NCBI GenBank assembly: GCA_045810625.1
Contig: JBJMVQ010000044.1
Coordinates: 1-64,000, forward strand
Direction: 5' to 3'
Length of the DNA stretch: 64,000 bases
From: JACQFZ01 sp045810625
Lineage (GTDB): Bacteria > Pseudomonadota > Gammaproteobacteria > Acidiferrobacterales > Sulfurifustaceae
The position numbers were made by a program, and so were the translations under genes. Numbering within the stretch: position 1 is the first letter of the stretch; each line of letters starts with the position of its first letter. Of the stretch, positions 28,001 to 35,930 are shown in pieces. Below the pieces are notes generated by a model, which worked only from the letters and a program-made list of their open reading frames with translations, was not told the DNA's origin and searched no databases.

Positions 28001-28459
28001 GTAAAGCGCGGCGAGCGTGCCGCGCATCGCGGTGATTTCCTGCTCGGTGAAAAATTCCGGCGCGGGCGCGCGCGGCGTCGAGGCGGTGTCGCTTTCGAGC
28101 GAAGGCGCGGGCGGCGGCAACACCGCCGCGACGCGCGTGCCCATCGGCACGGTGGCGTCGTCTGAGGCCGTCTCGAGCAGCTGAAACACGAGCGGCGCGC
28201 GCGCCGGCTGCGCCGGCAGCACGTTGGCGCCGAGCGATTCCAGGAATTCGAGCTGCAGGCGCTGCGGCATCGCGTTCAACCCGTCGCCCTGGATTTCGAG
28301 ATAGCGCGCCAGGATGTCGTTCAGCGCCATCCCGGCGTCGGCGCTCGCGCGCGGCGCGCGCCACTCCGGCGTGTAGCCGCGGCGATTGGCGTCGAGCGCC
28401 TCGGCGATCGCTCGCGCGTTGCGGGCGACGATGAGCGGCGGACGCGGGTCGCATTTCAT
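25067..28459 (-). CDS. Baseplate J-like assembly protein (large)
   Basis: 1130 residues from the ATG at 28459, which overlaps the gp25 gene's stop (ATGA overlap). It opens with NDILARYLEIQGDGLNAMPQ and has long beta-rich inserts, then VSVEDYEWLAQEASSEVARVRAL and VGIVIVPHS, the J-family core also seen in the smaller neighbour, and ends with SVYLSDLAALIEDTEGVDAV. Matches the larger of the two wedge proteins of eCIS baseplates (Afp11/12 type). Codon use and GC match the neighbouring genes. Confidence 0.87.
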   Translation of the reverse strand: MKCDPRPPLIVARNARAIAEALDANRRGYTPEWRAPRASADAGMALNDILARYLEIQGDGLNAMPQRLQLEFLESLGANVLPAQPARAPLVFQLLETASDDATVPMGTRVAAVLPPPAPSLESDTASTPRAPAPEFFTEQEITAMRGTLAALYSIDPQADTYTDHTAAAGTGFAIYDDARAVPHRLYLGHGELFKLTGSAQIVLTFDFAPVRPDGAAVRGQRPLLLDWEYLSVDGWQPLKLIEDGTQRFTTDGKITLEKFYGPDSKEDTVNGLKSCWIRATVSDRIPAARIRADGATVNAQGYYVVQVESGIELHAGDRVTVDGNTITEVAGVTDTTLLLKASIDRLVTSEYITLADALPPVRPDGADQEGALPQVDVIRARVGLEKTDLPLDAAYLDSFKIDISKDFHPFGEQPEKFAAFYIACKDAFGRIGARITLNFTFTLLYDEYKNHTAAPPKLQTEYFDGSRWLALGSAEEYVDNTASLTKGDAPGSVNGTISFIRPAAWVESEVSADKQLWLRLRIVDGDYGKPLSLSITADPNDNTKYIVNSVPSTLKPPIVARIGVSYLYFTNPHPLDYCVTENEFAFTERSEDARWARSPFAPFTPVSDRTPAVHFGFSSKPPAALVSLLVQVIAPAEEGDVQPYAWDYWGSRGWTELSVRDATLGFNRTGLVQFVGAPDALPREGLGGALYRIRARLKTGLQSGDQIARLGGVWLNAAWARQGNRVERDGLGISNGNPDQSYALPVVRAAKPVPGSGETATALNAAEFERALDTPLAGVPILGDELVEVREWSGRGDDWQTLLGDVDPADIRFEVDPQEPTVKTAAWVRWKPQPHFYYSGPNDRHYVVERARGVFRFPGLGGFIPPAGAPIVASYVTGGGTDGNVPAGAVRELRSGIGFVQSVTNPIAASGGAGAELLRGARDRSGQRVRHRDRAVSVEDYEWLAQEASSEVARVRALPLEGPAGRGSRGFVGIVIVPHSLDAMPQPSPELCRNVIAALARRAPAGIAGGIRIVEPSYVPVGVHAEVLPRRAEEAGRVEARVRLRLASFLHPLTGGAAARGWDFGESVYLSDLAALIEDTEGVDAVRFLQLMVGQSVYGDSVPVEPHQLIAAGDSQLKIIVPSLPYALA

Positions 28460-28878
28460 CGCGCGCGTCCCTCCTGCAAATAGAACGGATACACCAGGTT
28501 GTAAAACGTGTTCGTGGTGCGCACGCGGTAGCGGATGTCGATGTTCATGCGCCCGAGCGGTGGCTGCGCATCGACCTTCACCGCGACGTTGTCGATGCGC
28601 GGCTCCCACAGGATCAGCGCCTGCTCGACGCGATGGCGCGCGAGCGCGAGCGTGTGCGTGTTGATCGGCTCGAACACGAGCGCCTGCAGGCCGGCGCCGA
28701 AGTCCGGGCGCATCACGCGCTCGCCCGGGTTGGTGTCGAGAATGATCCGGATCGACTGGCGGATGTCTTCTTCGTATTCGGCCAGCGCGACGCGCCCGTC
28801 GGCATCGACGCCCACCGGGAACGCAAACCCGCGGCCGAGGAAGGCTTTGGGATCGGGCGCCGTTTCTTTCGCCGCCAC
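28456..28878 (-). CDS. gp25/GPW family baseplate wedge protein
   Basis: 140 residues. GRGFAFPVGVDADGRV, EEDIRQSIRIILDTNPGERVM and PDFGAGLQ are hallmarks of the T4 gp25/phage P2 GPW family, the most conserved wedge core protein of contractile systems (Afp9, TssE relatives). It sits between the PAAR tip gene (3 bp away) and the J-like gene (4-bp overlap), the standard order in eCIS loci. Confidence 0.95.
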   Translation of the reverse strand: MAAKETAPDPKAFLGRGFAFPVGVDADGRVALAEYEEDIRQSIRIILDTNPGERVMRPDFGAGLQALVFEPINTHTLALARHRVEQALILWEPRIDNVAVKVDAQPPLGRMNIDIRYRVRTTNTFYNLVYPFYLQEGRAR

Positions 28879-28881
28879 GCC

Positions 28882-29160
28882 TCAGCCTCCGATCAGCACG
28901 TTCGCGGAGCCCGACACGATCGTGGCGCCGCAGCCGGTCTTGTCGAGTTGACGCGCCGCGGGCAAATTGTTGATCAGCACGGTCTTGCTCCCTTGCGCGA
29001 TCGGGTTGGACGGGTGCGGGCCGGCGAGCGGCGGCATCAGGCACGCATGCGTGTCGGTCGCGCGCGCGGCCGGCAGGAAATTGATGAACACGTTCGTCGA
29101 TCCTTTCACGATCAATCCCGGATGGTTGGTGGCGTCGAGAAAGCGGGCGGCGGCGGGCAT
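28882..29160 (-). CDS. PAAR-type spike tip protein
   Basis: 92 residues with repeated PAAR-like beta units: LPAARATDTHACLMPPLAG and LPAARQLDKTGCGATIVSGS. PAAR proteins cap the VgrG/gp5 spike with a zinc-stabilised cone; His and Cys positions suited to metal binding are present. No toxin extension, so it is purely structural here. Located 10 bp downstream of the spike gene. Confidence 0.95.
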   Translation of the reverse strand: MPAAARFLDATNHPGLIVKGSTNVFINFLPAARATDTHACLMPPLAGPHPSNPIAQGSKTVLINNLPAARQLDKTGCGATIVSGSANVLIGG

Positions 29161-29170
29161 GGCGTCTCCT

Positions 29171-29830
29171 TCAGTTGATCTTCACGACTTTGCCTTGCAG
29201 CGCGCAGGCGCCGTCGGCCTTGAACATCGCAACACCTTTGCTCTGCGCGGTGAGCAGCGTCTTCGCGTTGATCTCGATCACCGGTGCATCGAGGGTGATC
29301 TTGGTCTTGGCGCTGATCGTCACGTCGCCGGCCTTGCCGACCGTTACTTTCGCGAACGGCGTGCTGATCTCGGCCTTCAGGGGATCGAGCGTGACCGTCG
29401 ACATGGAGTTCGACGACAGCGTGACCGATTGCGTCGCTTCATCGAACGACAGCTCGTGGCCGAGCGGCGTGCGGATCTTGCGTTTGGTGACGGCATCGGT
29501 CGGCGACAGCGCGGGCGGCCGGTCCATGGTGTTCCAGCAGGTGCCGAGCACGTACGGCTCGCGTACGTCGCCGTTGTTGAACGCGACCAGGACTTCATCG
29601 CCGATCTGCGGGATGAAATAGGTCCCGCGCGCCATGCCCGCCATCGGCGTCGACAGCCGCGCCCACGGCATGTAGCCCGGCAGCCACGGGATCATGAGCT
29701 GCACGCGCGCTTCGCCGGTGCAATCGATGTTGTTGATCACGGTCGCCACCGAGACGCCGTAGATTTTTTCCTCCGGCGGCTTCAGGCTCATGCTTTGCGA
29801 CCAACCGAATTTCACCGCTTCATTCGCCAT
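29171..29830 (-). CDS. Spike protein, gp5/VgrG C-terminal type (gpV-like)
   Basis: 219 residues from the ATG at 29830 (GAGGAA 6 bp upstream). It has the OB-fold (ARVQLMIPWLPGYMPWARL, YFIPQIGDEVLVAF, GDVREPYVLGTCWN) and a following beta-helix with SISAKTKITLDAP-type repeats. The hub half normally fused in VgrG/Afp8 is a separate gene at 30134-31330, so spike and hub are split as in phage P2 (gpV/gpD). It forms the trimeric needle under the PAAR tip. Confidence 0.92.
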   Translation of the reverse strand: MANEAVKFGWSQSMSLKPPEEKIYGVSVATVINNIDCTGEARVQLMIPWLPGYMPWARLSTPMAGMARGTYFIPQIGDEVLVAFNNGDVREPYVLGTCWNTMDRPPALSPTDAVTKRKIRTPLGHELSFDEATQSVTLSSNSMSTVTLDPLKAEISTPFAKVTVGKAGDVTISAKTKITLDAPVIEINAKTLLTAQSKGVAMFKADGACALQGKVVKIN

Positions 29831-30133
29831 CGTTTGTTCCTCACTCACGGAATAGCTACGACGTGTTTCAAAAGTGGTTCGACAGGCTCACCACGAACGG
29901 CAAATAAAACCGTTCGCACTGAGCCTGTCGAAGTGCGAACGGTTTTCACATGGCTTGTAGATTCGTTGTCGTCCCCGCATACGCGGGGAGCCATGGGGCC
30001 TCTCCAACGTCGTATGGGTTTCCGCTTTGCTGCACACGGATGTGCGAGTTTCGCGAGAGCGCAGGACGCGCGGAGCGATCGGGCGAACGACACATGCCTC
30101 GTTTCTGTTTCTTCCCGTTTCATTCGCCGCTCC
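29831..30133. repeat. Intergenic region with dispersed inverted repeats
   Basis: The 300-bp gap inside the CIS operon carries repeat DNA, not a gene. TTCGACAGGCTCA (29878-29890) is inverted as TGAGCCTGTCGAA (29920-29932), within a larger unit 29876-29942 containing CCGTTCGCACTGAGCC. A second hairpin TCCCCGCATACGCGGGGA is at 29972-29989. Such units are common dispersed proteobacterial repeats. They may influence mRNA folding between the hub and spike genes. A 92-aa minus frame here is made of repeat and is not called. Confidence 0.75.
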
Positions 30134-31330
30134 TCAAAACGACAAACGCACCGGCACCGCGCCCTGATCGGCGAGCGGTATCGAACCGAACCAGATTTCC
30201 TTGCGCGCTTCGAAGTTCGTGCGAAACCCGCCGCTATCGAGCGTGTGCGTGACCGAGGTCGCGCGATACAGCCCGCCGAACTCCTCGCCCGCGTTCTCGA
30301 TGCGGATGACGTTGCCGGCGCGGATGTTCGGATCGCCGAGCACCGTGCCGCTCGCGGTCAGGCGCCGGTTCAGTTTCGGGATCAGCTCGGACACGAGCTT
30401 GCGCGGAATCGACAACGGTGTGAGCGGCTCGCCGACCATGTAGTCGCCCGGCTGCATGCCGATCGGCACGACCCCCGGGTACACCGCGAGCGTCAGGCTC
30501 ATCCGGTCCCAGTCGAAGCCGAGCGTCACGGTGAACGTCATCTTGATCGCCGGAATCCACACGAAGCCGCCGACCTGGAAAATCTGCCCGACCTTCGAAA
30601 CGCGCGGCGCGAAGTCGATCAGGTTGCGCCCATAGCCGAAGGTGAAATCGGGTTGAAGGCGGTCGAGCGAGGACGTGAAGCGCAGCAGATGCCCGCCGAC
30701 CGGGCCGTCGTGCTCCATCAGCACGTCCCAGCCGTTCTCGGCGGCGATGCGGTTCAGGAAATCGTAATCGCTCTCGTTCGCCTGCTTGCGGATGACCTTC
30801 TGCGCCGAGTACGGGTCGGTGATCGCGACGAAGGTGTCCACGCCGCCCAAGATGATCGAGAGCGCGGCACCCACCGGGTCGTAAATCGGCAGCAGCAGGT
30901 TTTCGAGCGTCACGATGCTGGCGGTCGCGATGTCGGGCAGCGGGATATTTCCCGGGCACGGCAGCGGAATCGCGAACCAGCGGATCTTGTTGCCGTCCTT
31001 CATGCGGTGGCGCCGGTCGTGCGCGGTGATGCTGAAGGTCGGCATGCCGCCGGAGGGGAAGCTCGCGCCGCGCGCGACGACTTCGCCGTCGAAGGTTTGC
31101 ACCAAAGGATCCGGCGCGTAGCCGAGCTGCAAAGTCAACGAGGTGTCGAGCTTGAACAACGGATTGTCGAGCCAGCGCAGCTTTTCATTCGCGAGCGTAA
31201 TCTCCACTTCGTCGAGCGCGTCGTAGCCGGTCTGGCAGCGCACGCTCAGGATCGACGCGCGCAGCTCCGCGGGGATCGGCTTGCCGTCGAGCAGCAGCGT
31301 GAACTCGGGAACGAAGCGCGCGCTACCCAT
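30134..31330 (-). CDS. Tail hub protein, gpD/gp27-like
   Basis: 398 residues from the ATG at 31330, overlapping the LysM gene stop. Phage late control D/gp27 features: FVPEFTLLLDGKPIP, DALDEVEITLANEKLRW, QANESDYDFLNRIAAENGWDVLMEHDGP and FEARKEIWFG near the end. It forms the trimeric hub that joins tube to spike. In PVC/Afp systems hub and spike are one Afp8 protein; here they are separate and divided by a 303-bp repeat-bearing gap. Confidence 0.92.
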   Translation of the reverse strand: MGSARFVPEFTLLLDGKPIPAELRASILSVRCQTGYDALDEVEITLANEKLRWLDNPLFKLDTSLTLQLGYAPDPLVQTFDGEVVARGASFPSGGMPTFSITAHDRRHRMKDGNKIRWFAIPLPCPGNIPLPDIATASIVTLENLLLPIYDPVGAALSIILGGVDTFVAITDPYSAQKVIRKQANESDYDFLNRIAAENGWDVLMEHDGPVGGHLLRFTSSLDRLQPDFTFGYGRNLIDFAPRVSKVGQIFQVGGFVWIPAIKMTFTVTLGFDWDRMSLTLAVYPGVVPIGMQPGDYMVGEPLTPLSIPRKLVSELIPKLNRRLTASGTVLGDPNIRAGNVIRIENAGEEFGGLYRATSVTHTLDSGGFRTNFEARKEIWFGSIPLADQGAVPVRLSF

Positions 31331-32016
31331 CAGGCGTACACCTTGCCGGACTCGGGGTCGCGGTACGGCAGATTCGGCAGCAGCAGTTTCGACCCGGGCG
31401 CGAGGTTGCGCGCGCGCTGCAGCCGGTTGGCGATGGCGATGACGCGCCACAGGCGCGGGTCGCCGTATTCCTTGCCCGCGATGGACGACAGCGTTTCGCC
31501 TTCGCTCACCACGTGACGCTTCGAGTAGTCGCTGGTCTCGCGCTTGACCTCCTTGGCTTCGAGATCGATGTTGCGGTATTCGTTGAACGTGACTGAAAGC
31601 CGCGCGCGCACCGGGATGCCGTCCGGCAGGAACATCACGTAGCGCTGCGACACGCGCGCGAGCACGCACGTAAAGGCGAGCGATCCCCAGGTGAAGAGCA
31701 GCACCGGCGGCGCGTGCGTGGTCGGCTCGATCGTCATGAGGTCGGTCACCTGCTTCACCAGCACGCGCACGTCCGATTGCGCCTTGTTCACCACCGTGCT
31801 GCCGACTTTGTGCTGCTCGTAGGAATCGAGGAACAGCTCCATGTCGAGCGTCTGCAGGTTGCCGTTCACGAACTGCAGGATCGGCGCGGACAGCCCGGGG
31901 ATCGCCGCTTGCGCGTAGTTGATGTCGCGGTTGAGCGTGTACTCCTCCGGATTGAACTGCACCGGAATCTTCACGCCGGTGACGGTGTTCGTGAGCTGCG
32001 CTTTTTCGAGCGGCAT
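31330..32016 (-). CDS. LysM-containing inner baseplate protein (Afp7-like)
   Basis: 228 residues. The N-terminal ~150 residues match the CIS tube/baseplate connector (IPVQFNPEEYTLNRDINYAQ, LDMELFLDSYEQ). A C-terminal LysM domain is clear: HVVSEGETLSSIAGKEYGDP...RLWRVIAIANRL...GSKLLLP. In eCIS this protein links the tube to hub and wedges (gp53-like); LysM is a structural adaptor here and need not bind peptidoglycan. One base overlaps the hub gene. Confidence 0.93.
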   Translation of the reverse strand: MPLEKAQLTNTVTGVKIPVQFNPEEYTLNRDINYAQAAIPGLSAPILQFVNGNLQTLDMELFLDSYEQHKVGSTVVNKAQSDVRVLVKQVTDLMTIEPTTHAPPVLLFTWGSLAFTCVLARVSQRYVMFLPDGIPVRARLSVTFNEYRNIDLEAKEVKRETSDYSKRHVVSEGETLSSIAGKEYGDPRLWRVIAIANRLQRARNLAPGSKLLLPNLPYRDPESGKVYA

Positions 32017-32022
32017 CGTCTT

Positions 32023-32688
32023 CTAAATCCGTCCGGTTCGTTCGCGGTACGACAGCACCCGCCGATCGAGCTGCTGAAGCACATGGTCGGTCACGCGCGA
32101 CAACTCCTGCGCCGGCAGCATGAGCGCCGCCGGCTGGGCGGCGGGCACCGCGTCGTGCGTGCGCACCGCTCGCGCCGTTACCGGGGACAGCGCTTCGGTA
32201 CGCGTCGCATCGCCTTCACGCGCCGCGACGCTCGCCGGCGTGCGGGCGAACGCCATCGCTACGCGCGGCGCGCGCACGTGCCGCTCGATACGCTCGCGTA
32301 CCAGCAGTGTCGGCGCGGCGGCCGCCGCTGCTTCAGGCGTCGGTGTGCGGCCTTCGATTACGCGAGTTATCAGCGCGAGCTTGCGCTCCACGAGATGCCG
32401 CAGCTCGGTGCGTTGGACGGCCGCGGCCAGGTGGATAGCGCGGGTCGTCGCCTGCACGCTTTGCCGGTAGGTCAGCGAATACGCGAAGCGCAGCACGAGC
32501 TGCAGGATCGAGGTGATACCGGGCGCCGCCGGCGCCTGCATGCGTCGCAGCACCCGATCGAGCGGACTTGCATGCGCCGCCAAACGGCGCAACGTCGGCA
32601 GCCGCGCGAGAAACGCGCGCTGGCGCAGCGCGACCGCGCGATAGACGGTTTGCGGCATGTGCGGCTTGATGACACCTGCGTGCTTCAC
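32023..32688 (-). CDS. CIS-locus hypothetical protein, Arg/Ala-rich helical
   Basis: 221 residues, no recognised domain. The N-terminal half is helical and basic (LRRLAAHASPLDRVLRRM), the middle is low-complexity Ala-rich, and the C-terminus VTDHVLQQLDRRVLSYRERTGRI has the amphipathic helix that ends many tail-locus proteins of this position. It lies between the DUF6760-like and LysM genes, as variable-length proteins do in other eCIS loci. A capping or assembly role is inference. Confidence 0.7.
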   Translation of the reverse strand: MKHAGVIKPHMPQTVYRAVALRQRAFLARLPTLRRLAAHASPLDRVLRRMQAPAAPGITSILQLVLRFAYSLTYRQSVQATTRAIHLAAAVQRTELRHLVERKLALITRVIEGRTPTPEAAAAAAPTLLVRERIERHVRAPRVAMAFARTPASVAAREGDATRTEALSPVTARAVRTHDAVPAAQPAALMLPAQELSRVTDHVLQQLDRRVLSYRERTGRI

Positions 32689-32691
32689 GCT

Positions 32692-32919
32692 TCAGCCCTC
32701 GTTCGCGCGCTGGTTGATCGCGGAAATCTGCGCTACCCAGCGGCGGCGGTCGCGATGCTCGAGATTCATGATCTGATCGTGCGGCCAGTGAAAGTGATAC
32801 GCGATGAACGCCACCTCCTCGGTCAGTTGATCGAGGGGGTAGCCGACGATTCCCCCAAGCGGGGAACCTCCGCGGTCCCGGCCACGGCTGCGTTCAACGG
32901 CTTCTCGCAATGCGGGCAA
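32692..32919 (-). CDS. Small DUF6760-like CIS protein
   Basis: 75 residues by the ATG at 32919. The C-terminal ~50 residues, GYPLDQLTEEVAFIAYHFHW then PHDQIMNLEHRDRRRWVAQI, match the short conserved protein found between tail chaperone and LysM genes in eCIS clusters. The first ~23 residues overlap the upstream gene in another frame by 97 bp and look unrelated to the family. No ATG, GTG or TTG is closer to the conserved part, so the true start may be this ATG, TTG at codon 4, or a non-standard codon reached by coupling. Confidence 0.75.
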   Translation of the reverse strand: MPALREAVERSRGRDRGGSPLGGIVGYPLDQLTEEVAFIAYHFHWPHDQIMNLEHRDRRRWVAQISAINQRANEG

Positions 32920-33221
32920 ATCTCGGCCGCGTCGTCGAAGCGATTGATCTTGTTGTACAGGCCCTGCAGGAACGCGAGATCGGTCGCGTACAGGTTCTCG
33001 ATCGTCTTCGGGTTGATCGCGGCCAGGCTCCCGAGCCGCGTGATCACGCGCGACAGCAGGATCACGATGACGTACGCCTCGTTCTTCACCACTCGCGGAT
33101 CTTTGAGCGGCAAAATTTCATCCGCCGCGGTGGCGCGACGCATCACGCCTTCCTTGTGCAGGTTGCCCTCTTCGTCCAAAAAGCCGCAGGGCAAGGTGAA
33201 CTCGTATTCGGTTTGAAACAT
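32823..33221 (-). CDS. Tail assembly (chaperone-like) protein of the CIS
   Basis: 132 residues. Opens MFQTEYEFTLPCGFLDEEGN and HKEGVMRRATAADEI, a pattern of the tail-assembly proteins that follow the tube gene in eCIS and some phages; SRVITRLGSL and IENLYATDLAFLQGLYN follow. CPHC near the C-terminus could bind zinc with one more pair not visible. Downstream of tube across a 200-bp repeat-bearing gap. Overlaps the next small gene. Confidence 0.85.
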   Translation of the reverse strand: MFQTEYEFTLPCGFLDEEGNLHKEGVMRRATAADEILPLKDPRVVKNEAYVIVILLSRVITRLGSLAAINPKTIENLYATDLAFLQGLYNKINRFDDAAEICPHCEKPLNAAVAGTAEVPRLGESSATPSIN

Positions 33222-33240
33222 GGTCGTTGCTCCGGTTCGA

Positions 33241-33291
33241 CCCCCACCCTAACCCTCCCCCGCTTGCGGGGGAGGGAATGGGAGGGGGCGG
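33241..33291. repeat. Dispersed GC-hairpin repeat, copy 1
   Basis: CCCCCACCCTAACCC, a CCTCCCCCGC/GCGGGGGAGG hairpin, and GGGAGGGGGCGG. A second copy with the same order is at 49986-50038. Noncoding, between the tube and assembly-protein genes. Confidence 0.85.
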
Positions 33292-33323
33292 TTTCACTAC
33301 GCCCGCGCCAAGCCCATCGGGTC

Positions 33324-33405
33324 GTCATTCCCGCGAAAGCGGGAATCCAGCCAGCGCCGAACGCGATGACATTAATTTTCTGGACCCCCGCTTTCGCGGG
33401 TGACG
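33324..33405. repeat. Inverted pair of a dispersed GCGAAAGCGGGAA-type repeat
   Basis: GTCATTCCCGCGAAAGCGGG with AATCCAG (33324-33350) is present in inverted form as CTGGACCCCCGCTTTCGCGG with GTGACG (33380-33405), about 30 bp apart. This is a common dispersed proteobacterial repeat able to form a long hairpin, here ending just after the tube gene stop. Confidence 0.85.
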
Positions 33406-33421
33406 GCTATTAGTCGGCCCA

Positions 33422-33856
33422 TTACGCGCGCGCCAGCCCTTCGTGCGCGATCTCGAGCGTCTCGATCGCGATATCGTTCGCCTCGGCGCTGAAGCTCGGG
33501 CCGGTCCACTTGCTCGGCCAGCCGTTGAAGAAATTCCAGCGCGCCTTCTCCTGGCCCTGGCGATCGAGCAGCACGATCGAGCCGTTCTTGCGCGTGGCCG
33601 CCGGATCGCCCTCGACCCATTGGCGATGCCACGCATACAGCTCGGTGTCGTCCGTCATGCCCCATTTCAAACTCACGTTCGAGAATTTCACCTGGCCGGG
33701 CAGCTTGCGCGTGGTGATGTTCTCGCCGCCTTCGCGGTGCTCGATCACATCGACCGACGAATCAAGACCGCCGGCTTCGTGGAACGCCGCGCGCACGATG
33801 CCGTCGATCTCGACCAGAAAATTGAAATTGCCGTAAGGATCTTTGCGGATTGCCAT
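33422..33856 (-). CDS. CIS inner tube protein
   Basis: 144 residues, gp19/Hcp-like tube subunit of eCIS (Afp1/5 type): AIRKDPYGNFNFLVEIDGI, GLDSSVDVIEHREGGEN, RKLPGQVKFSNVSLKWG and NDIAIETLEIAHEGL are conserved features. Hexamers stack into the inner tube that carries cargo. It follows the sheath gene by 12 bp. Only one tube gene is present, whereas PVC/Afp loci usually carry two. Confidence 0.95.
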   Translation of the reverse strand: MAIRKDPYGNFNFLVEIDGIVRAAFHEAGGLDSSVDVIEHREGGENITTRKLPGQVKFSNVSLKWGMTDDTELYAWHRQWVEGDPAATRKNGSIVLLDRQGQEKARWNFFNGWPSKWTGPSFSAEANDIAIETLEIAHEGLARA

Positions 33857-33868
33857 GTTGTGCTCCTC

Positions 33869-35896
33869 TTAGGATTCGCTGACTTCCGAGCCGCCGTCCC
33901 AGATGCCGATGCGCACGATGATGAACTCGGCCGGATAGCTCGGCCGCACGCCGATCTCGATGTGCAGTCGGCCGAGTTGCTGCTCGGAGAACGGATTCAA
34001 GATTTCATCGATGCGCACGTAGAACGCTTCCTCTGCTTTGGCGCCGAAGAGCGCGCCGTCGCGCCACGAGCGCGTGAGGAAATCGGTGAGCGTGCGTTTC
34101 AGTTTTTGCCAGAGCGCGAGATTGTTCGGCTCGAACACCGCCCAGCGGATTCCCTCCTGTATCGATTCTTCTAAGTACAAAAACAGCCGACGGATATTGA
34201 CGTATTGCCAGTTCGTGTCGGTCGCCGTGGTGCGCGCACCCCACAGCACCGGGCGGCCGCCGTCCTGAAACACCTGCACGATGTTCACGCCGAGCAGATT
34301 CAGCTGGCCCTGCTCGATCAGGCTGATGCGCCGCTCGACGCCGAGCGCGCCGTTGACGATTTCGTTCGCCGGCGCTTTGTGTACGCCGCGCGATGCGTCG
34401 CTGCGCGCAAAAATACCGGCGACGTGTCCGCTCGGCGGCACGAAGATCGGCGGCCCGTCGTTCTGGGGAACGACTTGCAGCCACGGCGCGTACAGCGCGG
34501 CGTAGCCGCGCGTCGAATCGAGGCCGCGGCGCTGCTGCTCGAGGCTGTTCGCGCCGAAGAGCGGTACGCCCGGATCGGAATCGAGCACCGCGAAGCGGTC
34601 GGCCAGGAGCTCGCAGTGCGCGATCAGCGCCTGCTGCACGGTGGACATAAGTTGGCCCGCGGCGGTCGGGCGGTCGGGAACGGCGATGAAGTTCACGTCG
34701 TCGATCGCGCGCAGCGTATCGATCGCCGCCGTAAAGTTGCCGGCCGTCAGCATGGACAGGTCTTCCGCGGTGCCCGGCTGCGGCGGGTTGAGCGCCGCCG
34801 CGGCGCCGACGCGCGGAATCGCATTTGCCACCGTGTTCGGCGGCGGCGGCTGCACCATCGTCGCCGTGAGCAGATCGCCCGCGTTCACGACGTCGATCAA
34901 GTAGCGCGGATGCGAGGGATCCATCGACAGCCGGTCGTACGTCACGTTGACCGCCCCCATGGTGACTTGCAGGTTGATCTCCAGCGACGACGCGGTCGGC
35001 GCGTTCGCGGCGCCCGGATCGAGATCGAGCTGAATCCCTAGCCCGGCGCGGAACGTCACGCGATACGTGAGCGGGGCGAGCCCGCCCTGCGCGCCCTCGG
35101 TCAGGATTTCCATGATCACCGACTCGACGACTTGCGCGTCGTTGTTCGCGCCCTGGGCGACGCGCAGGATCGTGCCGGGAACGAGCTGGCCTGCCGGCAG
35201 CGGCCCGGCGCCGGCCGGGCGCAATCGAATCGTGCGCGCGCCGGTCGGCGTGTTCGCAAGCCGCATCGTCGTGGCGGCGGCGAGCGTCTGGCTGAGCGGC
35301 AGCGTGAAGCGCACGGTCGCGCCGCTCACGCTCGAGATCACGCGCCGGTCGGTGCCGACCGAGAACGAAACTTCATCGCCGGGCTTGAATCGATTCGCGA
35401 CGTTGGCCGCGGTGATCGCGCCGTCGACGTCGAGCGTCACTTCCATCGCGCCCTGCAGCGCCTGCGCGGCGAGCGCCCCGCGCGGCCGGTAGACCGCGAC
35501 ATTCGAGAGCAGCGGCGCATCGGCGACGGTGGCGACGATGCCGAGCGCGCCGGGGTTGCGCGCGCGCAGGTTCACGATCGGCCGTCCGGGCGCGCCGGTG
35601 CGATCGTTCAAGGTCATCGCCTGGTACGTGCCGTTGCTCGCGCGCACGACGTAGCAGACCTGGCCGCCGTTTTGAAAATAGCCGCGCACCGCGTACCAGA
35701 GATACGTGCCCTGCACCGGCAGCTTGCCGAACACGCTCGTGAAGTTGTCCCACGAGGTGACCTTGGTCGGCTCGTTGATGTTGCCGCGTTCGGCGACGCC
35801 GATGAACGCCGCCGTGTTGGTGCCCACACCCTGTATCGGCGCGCCGGGCGCGAACTCCTCGATATAAACGCCGGGATACGAAACTTGCACGGCCAT
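33869..35896 (-). CDS. Contractile sheath protein
   Basis: 675 residues. N-terminus VSYPGVYIEEFAPGAPIQGVG with TNTAAFIGV is the standard sheath opening; the C-terminus LTDFLTRSWRDGALFGAKAEEAF...VRPSYPAEFIIVRIGIWDGG is the conserved sheath handshake domain. Middle residues ~100-370 are a variable surface domain. It is a single sheath gene (Afp has three). The start ATG at 35896 has GGAGATC upstream. The protein contracts around the tube to drive injection. Confidence 0.96.
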   Translation of the reverse strand: MAVQVSYPGVYIEEFAPGAPIQGVGTNTAAFIGVAERGNINEPTKVTSWDNFTSVFGKLPVQGTYLWYAVRGYFQNGGQVCYVVRASNGTYQAMTLNDRTGAPGRPIVNLRARNPGALGIVATVADAPLLSNVAVYRPRGALAAQALQGAMEVTLDVDGAITAANVANRFKPGDEVSFSVGTDRRVISSVSGATVRFTLPLSQTLAAATTMRLANTPTGARTIRLRPAGAGPLPAGQLVPGTILRVAQGANNDAQVVESVIMEILTEGAQGGLAPLTYRVTFRAGLGIQLDLDPGAANAPTASSLEINLQVTMGAVNVTYDRLSMDPSHPRYLIDVVNAGDLLTATMVQPPPPNTVANAIPRVGAAAALNPPQPGTAEDLSMLTAGNFTAAIDTLRAIDDVNFIAVPDRPTAAGQLMSTVQQALIAHCELLADRFAVLDSDPGVPLFGANSLEQQRRGLDSTRGYAALYAPWLQVVPQNDGPPIFVPPSGHVAGIFARSDASRGVHKAPANEIVNGALGVERRISLIEQGQLNLLGVNIVQVFQDGGRPVLWGARTTATDTNWQYVNIRRLFLYLEESIQEGIRWAVFEPNNLALWQKLKRTLTDFLTRSWRDGALFGAKAEEAFYVRIDEILNPFSEQQLGRLHIEIGVRPSYPAEFIIVRIGIWDGGSEVSES

Positions 35897-35930
35897 GGTG
35901 ATCTCCTTAACGCGCGCCTCTCGCGCTCGG

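Noticed and set aside
29845..30123. 92-aa minus-strand frame
   Set aside because: Consists of dispersed repeat DNA between hub and spike genes; no ribosome binding site.
28967..31516. 849-aa plus-strand open frame
   Set aside because: Antisense to the PAAR, spike, hub and LysM genes, with low-complexity Arg/His/Ala-rich composition from GC-rich codons; a shadow frame.
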